Of a stretch of DNA of 64,000 nt, positions 10,819 to 19,043 are shown piece after piece. The translations under genes and the position numbers were made by a program. This DNA comes from Actinomycetota bacterium (lineage in GTDB: Bacteria; Actinomycetota; UBA4738; HRBIN12). Position 1 is the first letter of the stretch, and every line of letters begins with the position of its first letter. The notes under the pieces are model-generated. The model saw nothing but the letters and a program-made list of their open reading frames with translations. It was not told the origin of the DNA and searched no databases. The stretch lies in contig DASSCU010000025.1 in assembly GCA_035697485.1 (NCBI GenBank), forward strand, positions 1 to 64,000, written 5' to 3'.

Positions 10819-11988
10819 ATGCGCATCCTGGTGCTGCACAACCGCTATCGGTCCGGTGACACGTCCGGCGAGAACAGGGTCGTGCGGGACGAGATCGAGC
10901 TGCTCCGCTCGGCGGGTCACCTGGTCGTCTCGTGGGAGGCCGAGCCCGACGTCGCCTCCGTCGCCGGGCAGGCGCGTGCCGCGGTCGATGCGGTCTGGTC
11001 ACGGCGGGCGTCGCGGAAGGTCCGGAACATCGTGGAGCAACGCGGCATCGAGGTCGTGCATGCGCACAACCTCTTCCCGTCACTGTCACCCGGGGTGCTG
11101 CGCGCGGCCCGAAGTCGGAACGCGGTCGTGGTCGTGACGCTCCACAACTACCGGTTCCTCTGCCTCCCCGCCACCTTGACGAGGGACGGCCGACCGTGTG
11201 AGGAGTGCGTCGGACACGTGCCCTGGCGCGGGATCGTGCATCGCTGCTATCGCGAATCGGTGGCCGGGAGCGCGACGATCGCCACCTCGTTGACGACGCA
11301 CCGCGCGATCGGATCGTTCGACGCCGTCGACCGATACGCCGCGGTCAGCGGGTTCATCCGCGACACGTACGTCCGGGCGGGGTACCGGTCCGAGCGCGTC
11401 GTGGTGAAACCCAACTTCGCAGGGGTGGCGCCCCGGCGACGGGGCCCCGGTCGCGGATTCCTCTTCCTGGGTCGGCTCACCCCCGAGAAGGGTGTCGATA
11501 CGCTGCTGGATGCATGGCGAGGGGCCCAGCCCTCCCAGCCCTCCCTCGAGCCCCTCACGATCGTGGGCAGCGGCCCCGCCGACGAGCCACTCCGGGTCGC
11601 GGCTCCGTCAGGGGTCCGATTCCTCGGTGATGTGCAGGGCCACGAGGTGGCAGGGGTGATCCGAGGGGCTCGAGCCGTCCTGATCCCCTCCCGCTGGGAA
11701 GAGGCGGCCGTCCCGCGGGTGGCGCTCGAGGCGTATGCCAGTGGCGTCCCGGTGATCGCGAGCGAGCGTGGCGCGCTCCCGGAAGGCGTGGTCCCCGAGG
11801 AGACCGGCCTGCTCGTGCCCGCCGAGGAACCGGGTGCCTGGCGGGAGGCCGTCCGCCGCCTCGAAGACGACGCGACCAGCACTCGGCTCGGGAACGGGGC
11901 GTTCGCCCTGTGGCGTGAGCGGTACGGGCCGGACGCGGGGCTCGCCGCGCTCCTCGCCCTCTACGAAGGCGTCACGAGGCGGTCGTGA
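10819..11988 (+). CDS. GT4-family glycosyltransferase
   Basis: Cytoplasmic retaining glycosyltransferase, 389 aa, probably adding a sugar to a lipid-linked surface polysaccharide precursor. The GT-B fold is visible: an N-terminal acceptor domain (MRILVLHNRYRSGDTSGENR, HAHNLFPSLSPGVL, VVVTLHNYRFLCLPATL) and a C-terminal nucleotide-sugar domain with FLFLGRLTPEKGVDTLLDAW and the E-x7-E type motif in VALEAYASGVPVIASERGAL. A cysteine-containing insert (CEECVGHVPWRGIVHRC) is typical of a subset of GT4 enzymes. It opens the polysaccharide region. Its 3' end overlaps the opposing sulfotransferase gene by 28 bp. Confidence 0.88.
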   Translation: MRILVLHNRYRSGDTSGENRVVRDEIELLRSAGHLVVSWEAEPDVASVAGQARAAVDAVWSRRASRKVRNIVEQRGIEVVHAHNLFPSLSPGVLRAARSRNAVVVVTLHNYRFLCLPATLTRDGRPCEECVGHVPWRGIVHRCYRESVAGSATIATSLTTHRAIGSFDAVDRYAAVSGFIRDTYVRAGYRSERVVVKPNFAGVAPRRRGPGRGFLFLGRLTPEKGVDTLLDAWRGAQPSQPSLEPLTIVGSGPADEPLRVAAPSGVRFLGDVQGHEVAGVIRGARAVLIPSRWEEAAVPRVALEAYASGVPVIASERGALPEGVVPEETGLLVPAEEPGAWREAVRRLEDDATSTRLGNGAFALWRERYGPDAGLAALLALYEGVTRRS

Positions 11989-12827
11989 ACGCGCTTGGGC
12001 AACGTGTACGTCAGATGCCCCCACGGCCGGTACAGCCGATTCATGCGTAGGAACCGCTCGTACGCGCCGGCAAACCCCGGGTCGGCGGCGATCATCTCGT
12101 CCATGCGTTGGTTGGCCCAGCGGTAGAGCTCGATGTCGAACCTGTTCCGTTCCTTGATCAGGTCCAGCGCGTCGGGGTCGGGAGGCTGCCTCGATCCGGA
12201 CGCGACGTTCACGGGGATGTAGTACGTGTTCGACCACCCGAACGTCCGCTGCAGCGTCACGAGCCCCTCGTCGAACCGCTCCACGAACCCGACCCAGCGG
12301 AACCGCTCCTCGATGTGATCCTTGGCCGCGTCGAGCATGGCCTCGTCGACCTCGCCGTAAGGCACGGAGTGATCGCCGGCGATCGCACGAACCTGGCTGT
12401 TGTCCGCCTCGAGCGAGACGCCGTTCCGGATGAACTCCTCGAGCGACAGGTCGGCCCCGGCCACCTCGTCGTAGATGCGATGGGCGGGCCTGCGCAGGAT
12501 GAAGTGATAGAGGGAGATCACGAGCTTCACCGGATCGCGGAGCAGGGTCACGTAGGTCGACGGTCGGGGAACGTGTTCATGCAGTCCGTAGATCGTGTGC
12601 GCCATGATGAGCCGGGGTCGCGCCCGCTCGGCCTCGGGCAATGCTCCGAAGAGGTCCGGCATGCCCTCGCGGCGCAGCCGGTACTTGGGGTCGGGGATCT
12701 TCTGGGTCAGATCGAGCACCTGCCGCGACGGGAACTGGTGCTGCAGGATGCGTCGCATCGTGCTTCCGGCCGTCTTCCCGATGTGCAGGAAGATGACCGT
12801 GGGGTCATCCGACTCTGCTCTCGTCAT
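11961..12827 (-). CDS. Sulfotransferase 1 (PAPS-dependent family)
   Basis: Protein of 288 aa with the two PAPS-binding motifs: the 5'-phosphosulfate loop VIFLHIGKTAGSTMRRIL at about residues 11-28, and the 3'-phosphate motif TYVTLLRDPVKLVISLYHF. The pattern is that of carbohydrate (Golgi-like) sulfotransferases, which move sulfate from PAPS to sugar hydroxyls. The ATG at 12827 is chosen over the longer frame because the motif then lies near the N-terminus as usual. With two other sulfotransferases in the next 8 kb and many glycan genes, a role in sulfating an exopolysaccharide is inferred. Confidence 0.8.
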   Translation of the reverse strand: MTRAESDDPTVIFLHIGKTAGSTMRRILQHQFPSRQVLDLTQKIPDPKYRLRREGMPDLFGALPEAERARPRLIMAHTIYGLHEHVPRPSTYVTLLRDPVKLVISLYHFILRRPAHRIYDEVAGADLSLEEFIRNGVSLEADNSQVRAIAGDHSVPYGEVDEAMLDAAKDHIEERFRWVGFVERFDEGLVTLQRTFGWSNTYYIPVNVASGSRQPPDPDALDLIKERNRFDIELYRWANQRMDEMIAADPGFAGAYERFLRMNRLYRPWGHLTYTLPKRVHDRLVTPS

Positions 12828-12941
12828 GATTCGCCGCGGCTCCGGTCGGGGAAGTCGGGGAATGCTAACAGGCGACATCCCGCGACCCACGAAACCGCGG
12901 TGGGAAGGACCCTGCACCCATGAGCCCCAGGCGGGCTCCCC

Positions 12942-12947
12942 TATACT
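12942..12947 (+). promoter_or_regulatory. -10 box TATACT, near-leaderless start
   Basis: TATACT ends 8 nt before the ATG at 12956, with no ribosome site between. Transcription would begin within about two bases of the start codon. Confidence 0.5.
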
Positions 12948-12955
12948 CCGGCCCG

Positions 12956-13936
12956 ATGCCGACCCCTCCCTTGCCACGCGTGCTGTGCAGTTCGGTGATC
13001 CGCTCGGTGCACCAAGGCGAAAGCCACGGCGGGGTCTACCTCGTGGACCTGCAGGGCGAGTCGTTCGAGCAGGTCGTGGATTGGTCCGACGCGAACATCG
13101 ACTGGGAAGGGCGTGGGGGGGACCGTGGCCTGCGGGGCATCGCCTTCCACGACGGCCTCGTCTACCTCGCCGCGAGCGACGAGGTGTTCGTCTACGACCG
13201 CGAGTTCCGGAGCCAAGGTTCGTTCCGCAACCGCTACCTGAAGCACTGCCACGAGATCAACGTCGCGGACGATCGCCTCTACCTGGCGTCGACCGGCTAC
13301 GACTCCGTGCTCGAGTTCGATCTGCGCGCCGGGTCGTTCTCCCGCGCGTGGATGCTTCGGTACGGCTCCGCCGCCAAGGCCATGAAACGGGTGGGACTGC
13401 GACCCCGACCGCGATTCGAGCGCTACGATCCCAACGGTCCGGGGGGTCCGCACCCCGCGGACACGACGCATGTGAACAACGTCTGGCCACACGAGGGAGC
13501 GATCTTCACGTGCGGCACGCGGCTGGGCTCGCTCTGGCAGATCCGGGACGATCGTCTCGCCGCGTTCGCCACCGTGCCGTACGGCACGCACAACGCGCGG
13601 CCGTTCCGCGACGGGGTGCTCTTCAACCACACCGAGAGCGACCGCATCGTCTTCGCGGACCGCGAGGGCGACACCCGTGCGTCCCTGGCGCTGCCGAGCT
13701 ACCCTACTGAGCTACTCGAGCACGCCGACCTCCCCGGCGATCTCGCCCGTCCGACGTTCGGCCGAGGACTCGCCGTGCTCGGTGGTTCGATCGTGATCGG
13801 GGGATCCTCACCCGCGACGCTCAGCGCGTACGATCTCGACGGCGGTGAGCGCATCGCGTCGGTCAACATCACGATGGACGTGCGCAACGCGATTCACGGG
13901 CTCGAGGTCTGGCCCTTCGACGGACCGGGATCCTGA
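12956..13936 (+). CDS. Beta-propeller-like protein in polysaccharide region
   Basis: Protein of 326 aa with no recognisable signal peptide. It is built of repeated beta-strand blades with motifs such as LRGIAFHDGLVYLAASDEVF, HCHEINVADDRLYLASTGYD and THVNNVWPHEGAIFTCGTRL. Conserved His and Asn residues (HCHEIN, HVNNVW) suggest a ligand or metal site, as in the DUF4915/TIGR03032 type of propellers that often sit near sulfotransferase or glycan genes. No enzyme activity can be assigned. The start at 12956 is preferred over 12920 because of the TATACT box directly upstream. Its 3' end overlaps the opposing flippase gene by 43 bp. Confidence 0.6.
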   Translation: MPTPPLPRVLCSSVIRSVHQGESHGGVYLVDLQGESFEQVVDWSDANIDWEGRGGDRGLRGIAFHDGLVYLAASDEVFVYDREFRSQGSFRNRYLKHCHEINVADDRLYLASTGYDSVLEFDLRAGSFSRAWMLRYGSAAKAMKRVGLRPRPRFERYDPNGPGGPHPADTTHVNNVWPHEGAIFTCGTRLGSLWQIRDDRLAAFATVPYGTHNARPFRDGVLFNHTESDRIVFADREGDTRASLALPSYPTELLEHADLPGDLARPTFGRGLAVLGGSIVIGGSSPATLSAYDLDGGERIASVNITMDVRNAIHGLEVWPFDGPGS

Positions 13937-15408
13937 TCGTCGCCCCCACGCTCGGGGGGCCCATCGCCCCCCCGCTCGTCGGCCTCCGCGACCAGCACCT
14001 CGGCGACCGATTCCGCGGCATCCTCCGCCGCTTCGCCCCGACGCCCATGGGGTCGTAGGTACCGGTACAGCTTCCGGGGGTCCAGATGCAGCGGGGTCCA
14101 GATGCCGAGGCGACGCTTGACCATCGTCAGCTGCATCGTGTTCTGCAGGATCTGGGCGCCGGCAGTCACGCACGCGAGGCCCACCGCGCCGAACCTCGCC
14201 GTCGCCGCGATCCCTCCGCCCACGCTCACGGCTCCTGAGAACAAGGTGATCCTCATCATCGTCTTCTGGTGGCCGGTCATCATCAGCGTCACCCCCGCCG
14301 AGCCGGCCCACACGGCGAAGAGACGCCCGAGCGACAGGATCGCGAGGATCGGATACGCGTCGATGTACTCCTCGCCGAACACCGTCTCGAGGATCCACGG
14401 CCCGGCGACGAGGAACACCACCAGCACGGCGAGGGCCGGCAAGCCTGCGAGGGACGCCCCGGCTCGCAGCGCCTTCTCCAGCTGGCGCATCTTCCCTTGG
14501 GTGTGCAGCTCCGCGATGATCGGCGGGATCACCCCCGAGAAGATGACGAACGGGGTGACCACGAACACCACGAGGCGGGCGGCGACGCCGTACAGGGCGA
14601 CTTCGTCCGATGATTCGAAGGCGTTGAGGATCAGCAGGTCGATGCCGCTGCCGAGCATCAGAATCGCCAGGTTCGTGACCCAGAGCGGCCGGGCCACCTC
14701 GAACATCTCGGAGCGGGTGAGCTCCCCTTCCCCCCGGAGCCCGCGCAAGATGCGCAGCATCAGGAACGCCGCGATCCCGACGGCGATCGCGACCCCCGAG
14801 GCGGTCAGGGCGGCCATCGCGGCCGGGCTCACGTCGGCTCGCACGACCCAGACGACCCCGAACGTGATCGACGACGCCGCGTTCGTGAAGACCTGGTCCA
14901 GCATCGTCGCGGCGCCGAAGCGCTGCAGGCCCCGGAAGGACTCGACGAACAGCCCCTGGAGGGCGAGGGTCACCACCCAGCCGGCGATGACCGGCATCAT
15001 GGAGGCGAGCTGGGGTGAGTCGAACACCCGGTCCGCGATGAAGCGGCCGAACCCGAGCGCGATGACCGCCGCCACGACGAGGGCCCCGATCGTGCCGTAG
15101 CGCAACGCCATCCGGATCGCAGCGTGCGCGCGACCAGGTTGGCCGACGCCCATCGCGGAGGCCACGAAGCGGACGGTCGCCCGGTCCAGGCCGAGCTGCG
15201 CGATCGCGCCGCCGAGGAAGGCCATCGTCGCGGCCGACAGGTAGTCCCCGACCTGCGACTTGGAGAGGATGCGGGTGAGCAAGGCGCTGACCACGACGCC
15301 CAGCACCAGGGTGGCCACCCGCGCGCCGAAGACCCACGCCGACCCCTCGAGGAGCCGGCGCCGAACGGACCTCAGGGTGAACGCGGGGGTCTCGCTACCA
15401 GTCGCCAT
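13894..15408 (-). CDS. Polysaccharide flippase (Wzx/MATE-like)
   Basis: Integral membrane protein of 504 aa with about 14 hydrophobic helices, typical of the MOP superfamily oligosaccharide flippases that move undecaprenyl-linked repeat units across the membrane. The N-terminus GSAWVFGARVATLVLGVVVS, and the later LLTRILSKSQVGDYLSAATM, fit the Polysacc_synt family. The C-terminal tail of about 45 residues is acidic and hydrophilic. The start overlaps the end of sulfotransferase 2 by 14 bp on the same strand, so the two are co-expressed. With the Wzy-like and Wzc-like genes it completes a Wzx/Wzy assembly route. Confidence 0.85.
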   Translation of the reverse strand: MATGSETPAFTLRSVRRRLLEGSAWVFGARVATLVLGVVVSALLTRILSKSQVGDYLSAATMAFLGGAIAQLGLDRATVRFVASAMGVGQPGRAHAAIRMALRYGTIGALVVAAVIALGFGRFIADRVFDSPQLASMMPVIAGWVVTLALQGLFVESFRGLQRFGAATMLDQVFTNAASSITFGVVWVVRADVSPAAMAALTASGVAIAVGIAAFLMLRILRGLRGEGELTRSEMFEVARPLWVTNLAILMLGSGIDLLILNAFESSDEVALYGVAARLVVFVVTPFVIFSGVIPPIIAELHTQGKMRQLEKALRAGASLAGLPALAVLVVFLVAGPWILETVFGEEYIDAYPILAILSLGRLFAVWAGSAGVTLMMTGHQKTMMRITLFSGAVSVGGGIAATARFGAVGLACVTAGAQILQNTMQLTMVKRRLGIWTPLHLDPRKLYRYLRPHGRRGEAAEDAAESVAEVLVAEADERGGDGPPERGGDDQDPGPSKGQTSSP

Positions 15409-16321
15409 CGCTGTAGAACGCCCTCCACGTCGGCTCGGTCGCCTCTCGGACGCGGGCGATCTGGTCGGGATCGAGCCGACGCTTCCATGCGGTGGTCGCC
15501 TTCGCGCTGTCGCGTCGATGCGACGCGGCGTCAGCGGTCACCTCGGGGTTGCCGGCACCCGAATGCTCTCGTACCACGCGCTCGGTCTCGTCGGTCCAGG
15601 TGAGCGAGAAGCGGCGGTAGAGATCGCGGAACTCGGGGATCGCGTCGCGTGAGAGATCCTCGTGGCGCCGGAAGAGCCATTCTCCGTGCGCGTCGCGGAA
15701 CCGCACGATCTGCTCATGGATCAGGTTCCAGAGCAGGATCGACTGCTCAAGGAGCGGTTGCTCGACCCCCGCGAAGCGCCTGATCTCATCGACGCGATCC
15801 GCGAACAGGTCTCGCATCATCAGCGGCTGAGCGAGGAAGTCCTCGAAGGGGTGCCGCCATCTCTTCGCCAACAGGCTCTGGGTGAACGCGGCCGGATGCC
15901 TGATCAACACGAGGACCCGCGCATCGAATCGTTCCGCGAGCCACGGCGCGGAGAAGATCGCGATCGGGTCCTTCAGGAGCGGGACCGGTTGCGTGCGCCG
16001 ACGGCGACTCACGACAGACCAGTCCCGGACGAACCGCCCCACGTCTTTGGGCGATCTGATCGACCTGAGCTCGTGGTGGGGGTGGTACCGGTAGGCCAGC
16101 ATGTCGCTGATCGGGCGCACGTAGGGCCCCTCGTTCTCGGCGGTCACGTAGGCGAACCACCGCTCGAACGGTGCCGGGCAGATGCCGGGACGGGCGACGG
16201 GGCTGAAGGGTTCCCAGATGTAGGCGAGCCGCGGATCCGGCGAGGCGGCGAGCATCTCGCCCACCCACCCCGTGCCCGAGCGATGGGAACCGGTCACCAG
16301 GATCGGGCGGCGATCGGCCAT
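15395..16321 (-). CDS. Sulfotransferase 2 (PAPS-dependent family)
   Basis: Protein of 308 aa. The 5'-phosphosulfate loop is ILVTGSHRSGTGWVGEML at about residues 7-24, and the 3'-phosphate motif is RVLVLIRHPAAFTQSLLAKR. The sequence is not close to the other two sulfotransferases by eye, so it may act on a different position or sugar. The ATG at 16321 is chosen because the P-loop then lies at the N-terminus and a TAACCT -10 box ends 7 nt before it, indicating a leaderless transcript. It overlaps the flippase start by 14 bp, forming a two-gene unit. Confidence 0.82.
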   Translation of the reverse strand: MADRRPILVTGSHRSGTGWVGEMLAASPDPRLAYIWEPFSPVARPGICPAPFERWFAYVTAENEGPYVRPISDMLAYRYHPHHELRSIRSPKDVGRFVRDWSVVSRRRRTQPVPLLKDPIAIFSAPWLAERFDARVLVLIRHPAAFTQSLLAKRWRHPFEDFLAQPLMMRDLFADRVDEIRRFAGVEQPLLEQSILLWNLIHEQIVRFRDAHGEWLFRRHEDLSRDAIPEFRDLYRRFSLTWTDETERVVREHSGAGNPEVTADAASHRRDSAKATTAWKRRLDPDQIARVREATEPTWRAFYSDGDW

Positions 16322-16328
16322 GCCGGGG

Positions 16329-16334
16329 AGGTTA
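16329..16334 (-). promoter_or_regulatory. -10 box TAACCT, leaderless start
   Basis: On the minus strand TAACCT is followed by 7 nt and the ATG of sulfotransferase 2. Confidence 0.5.
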
Positions 16335-16365
16335 CCCGGGCGAGGGGCAGTCGAGGATTCGCGTT

Positions 16366-16408
16366 CCGCATGGGACGAGCCCGGCGCAGCCGGGCTCGTC
16401 CCATGCGG
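16366..16408 (-). terminator. Perfect 20-bp hairpin terminator
   Basis: Two perfectly complementary 20-nt arms are separated by a 3-nt loop (GCA), with about 75% GC. It lies 14 bp after the stop of the glycosidase-like gene and before the sulfotransferase 2 promoter. No U-run follows, as is common in actinobacterial terminators. It separates two transcription units on the same strand. Confidence 0.75.
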
Positions 16409-16422
16409 GGTGTCAGACCGGT

Positions 16423-17388
16423 TCAGCGACGGTTCCGCTTGCGGAAGGCGTCGTCGGCGCCCATCCTCGAGAACGCGTTGAGCGAGGCGTTCGAGGAGTC
16501 GATGAAGTAGTTGCAGTCGGTGCGCTCGTGGTTGTAGGAGAACCCCACGACCTCGGGCCACTTCTTGATCGTCCGATGTGCGTCGGCGATCCACTCCGCC
16601 TTGCGCTGGCCTCCGCTCTCCGTGCAGCCCACTTCGATCATGTAGAGCTTGTCGCCACGGCGCCGGGCGAAGTTCCTGGCCGAGGCGAAGGTCTGGTTGA
16701 ACGTCTTCCAGGGCCCTGAGCACCCCGCACGGTTGTAGCCGTCGACCCCGAGCAGGTCGTATCGATTCGGCAGCCATTGCTGGGCCTCGCCCGCGTTGTA
16801 GGTGGCTGCCGTCAGCGTGACGATCCACTTCGTGTCCCTGACCCCCACGTTGTGGAAGATCCGCTGGATCCGGTCGAAGGCCGCTCGGAACTGGGCGGGT
16901 GTCCCCTCGCCCTCGGGCTCCTTGTGGAACGTGATGAACGTGCTCCAGTTCGCTCCTCGGAGCGAGCGAGCCTGCCGCGTGATCCAGCCGTCGTGGTTGC
17001 CGGCAGCGATCCCGCTCCAGATGTTCTCGCCGCCCTGCAGGTTGCCGTTCCAGGCGAGGATCGGCCTATGTCCCGTATTGACCCCCCACCGCGAGAAGCT
17101 GTTCACGAGATCGACCGTCCAGTAGAAGCGGTGATGGATCGTCCCGAATCGCCGATCGACCTTCCGTTCGAGAGCGCGAACGGCATCCCACTGGGTCTGC
17201 CCCCCCTGCGGTTCTGCCAACGCTCCCCACCAGCGGGCCGCCGGCCGCGCCGAGGCAGGGGTTTCACCGAGCCCGAGAACGGATAGGCCCATGGCGGCGG
17301 CACCGACCGTCGCCGATCGTTTGAGGAAGTCGCGCCGGTCGAGCGCGCGCCCGATGGCTTCTCCGTGTTCTCGTTCGCGATCGTGCAT
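16423..17388 (-). CDS. Tat-exported glycoside hydrolase-like protein
   Basis: Secreted protein of 321 aa. The N-terminus has a twin-arginine signal (DRRDFLKRSATVGAAAMGL, cleavage predicted near ASA-RP). The mature part looks like a TIM-barrel glycosidase of the GH26/endo-mannanase type: NSFSRWGVNTGHRPILAWNG, TFITFHKEPEGEGTPAQF with a candidate acid Glu, NRYDLLGVDGYNRAG, and LYMIEVGCTESGGQRKAEW with a candidate nucleophile Glu. The start at 17388 has a strong GGGAGGAG site. It may trim or release the polysaccharide made by neighbouring genes. Substrate specificity cannot be told from sequence. Confidence 0.72.
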   Translation of the reverse strand: MHDREREHGEAIGRALDRRDFLKRSATVGAAAMGLSVLGLGETPASARPAARWWGALAEPQGGQTQWDAVRALERKVDRRFGTIHHRFYWTVDLVNSFSRWGVNTGHRPILAWNGNLQGGENIWSGIAAGNHDGWITRQARSLRGANWSTFITFHKEPEGEGTPAQFRAAFDRIQRIFHNVGVRDTKWIVTLTAATYNAGEAQQWLPNRYDLLGVDGYNRAGCSGPWKTFNQTFASARNFARRRGDKLYMIEVGCTESGGQRKAEWIADAHRTIKKWPEVVGFSYNHERTDCNYFIDSSNASLNAFSRMGADDAFRKRNRR

Positions 17389-17521
17389 GGTCTCCTCCCG
17401 GTCCAGACCGCCACGGCTGTGGCGCCTCACCCTCCGCGGCCTGCATCGGCACGGATAGGGGATGTGCTTGAGGAACGGTCCGGCATACTTCGCCCGGATC
17501 CGCGTTCGAATGGAGGAGGGC

Positions 17522-17857
17522 CTACGTCGTCTGCGGTCGGACCCGCGGGGACGAGAGCAAGGTCCGAACCGTGGTTGCGCGGGCGGCTCGACGCCGCCGG
17601 GTGGGAGGTCGTGTGGTCTTCGTCTCGGCCCTGGCGGCTGCGGCGATGACGTGCATCTCCGAGGCCGTGCGGGGGACGAACAGGCGCGAGACGGCTCGCA
17701 CTCGCCGGGCGAGGAAGGTCGCGATCCGGCGGTAGTTGCCTCTGGTCGGGTCTCTCGGAGAGACTTCGATCCCCATCCGGGACCCGAGATCCGCGCTGAC
17801 GCGGGCGGGAATGAACATCAGAGGCAGGAGAAGGAAGCTGCTCAGTTGCCGTCGCAT
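17522..17857 (-). CDS. Small predicted exported protein, unknown function
   Basis: Frame of 111 aa. It begins with a signal-peptide-like segment (MRRQLSSFLLLPLMFIPARVSA, cleavage predicted after VSA) and continues as a very basic, Arg/Thr-rich tail (TRPPTRRRRAARATT). A ribosome site AGGAAAGG lies at a suitable distance before the ATG. No family is recognised. The reverse-strand frame here is also open, so coding is likely but not certain. It sits alone between the glycosidase and the GT2 gene. Confidence 0.4.
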   Translation of the reverse strand: MRRQLSSFLLLPLMFIPARVSADLGSRMGIEVSPRDPTRGNYRRIATFLARRVRAVSRLFVPRTASEMHVIAAAARAETKTTRPPTRRRRAARATTVRTLLSSPRVRPQTT

Positions 17858-17939
17858 GGGACTGCACCTTTCCTGTCGTGGGACCGGCTCGAGACTCTCG
17901 CGATCGCACCCCCCTTCGTCGTTCCTCGATACGACAGAA

Positions 17940-17971
17940 CCTCGTCGATGTACTCCCTATCACCGACGAGG
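17940..17971. other. Inverted repeat in intergenic gap
   Basis: CCTCGTCG and CGACGAGG are separated by 16 nt in the gap from 17858 to 18184. A TAGAGT box on the minus strand near 17983-17988 could start a leader of about 130 nt for the 17522-17857 gene, placing this stem in that leader. Nothing else recognisable is seen in the gap. Confidence 0.3.
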
Positions 17972-18184
17972 TCGTCGCCGACTCTAGCAGACGTCTCCCC
18001 ACGTGCAATCGCTTGGACGGAGGTCGGTCGAAGGTCCTACTTCAGAGGGCCTTCGGCCGATGAAGCGGCACGGACCCCGGTGGTAGCGTAGGCCGCCGAG
18101 CGTACAGTCCCCGTTCCATGGAGGATCGCGTGCAAGAGCCGTCCGTTCTGACCGTGTGTCGGATGCGCCCGCGATAGTCGATCG

Positions 18185-19030
18185 TTGCCAACCATGGATC
18201 CCGCGCCTTCCTCGACACGACGCTCGTCGATCGATCGGTCACCCACGACGTTCGGGATCGTGACCCCGACGCTCGATGCGGAGACGTACCTCGAGGCGAC
18301 CATGGAATCGATCTGGAGCCAGGCCTCCGACGACATCCGGATCGACCACGTGCTGGTCGACGGTGGCTCGACGGACCGGACCGTCGAGATCGCGAGACGC
18401 TACCCCACGCGTGTCGTCGTCTCCACCGACGACGGCGGCATGTACGACGCGATCAACAGGGGACTCTCGCTGGTGCACGGCTCGATCCTCGGATACCTGA
18501 ACGCCGACGACGAGCTCACCGAGGGAGCGCTCGCATCGGTCGCCCGCGCGTTCGGCGAGCACCCCGACGCGATGTGGCTGATGGGCCGCCGCGAGTACGT
18601 GAACGCGGAGGGCGCCCTGCTGGCCCCGTTGCAGCCCGTTCCGTTCACGCTCGCTGAGTACGTGGGCATGGGTTGGTCTCACGTACCACAAGAGTGCACG
18701 TGGCTCCGCCGGGAGCTCTTCGAGCGCGTGGGACCGTTCGACACGTCGTTCCGGAACACGGGTGACTACGACATGTTCGCTCGATGCCGGGCCGTCGCTG
18801 CGCCACTGATCGTCTCCGACACGCTGGGTCGATTCCGGCTCCACGGTGACCAGCTGTCGTACAAGCCCGACGTGATGGCGCGCGAGAGCGCGCGCGTGCG
18901 AGAGAAGAACGGGCCCGAGGACCGTTGGGCCTGGATACGGGGTCGTCTCCTGAGCCTGCGGGTGAACGCCCGGAACCCGCGGTTCCTGATCGCCAAGAAG
19001 ACCGGCAAGATCTCCTTCACGCCGCATTGA
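18185..19030 (+). CDS. GT2-family glycosyltransferase
   Basis: Inverting GT-A glycosyltransferase, 281 aa. The GT2 fold is shown by FGIVTPTLDAETYLEATMES, HVLVDGGSTDRTVEIARRY, DGGMYDAINRGLSLVHGSIL, then GYLNADDEL with the metal-binding DxD-like residues. The downstream GWSHVPQECTWLRRELFERV region resembles WcaA/Epsilon-type colanic and capsule enzymes. The start is either TTG at 18185 or ATG at 18194. A GATAGT box a few bases upstream suggests a short or absent leader. It is followed 13 bp later by sulfotransferase 3, so the two are likely co-transcribed. Confidence 0.88.
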   Translation: MPTMDPAPSSTRRSSIDRSPTTFGIVTPTLDAETYLEATMESIWSQASDDIRIDHVLVDGGSTDRTVEIARRYPTRVVVSTDDGGMYDAINRGLSLVHGSILGYLNADDELTEGALASVARAFGEHPDAMWLMGRREYVNAEGALLAPLQPVPFTLAEYVGMGWSHVPQECTWLRRELFERVGPFDTSFRNTGDYDMFARCRAVAAPLIVSDTLGRFRLHGDQLSYKPDVMARESARVREKNGPEDRWAWIRGRLLSLRVNARNPRFLIAKKTGKISFTPH

Positions 19031-19043
19031 GGACTCGCGCCAG

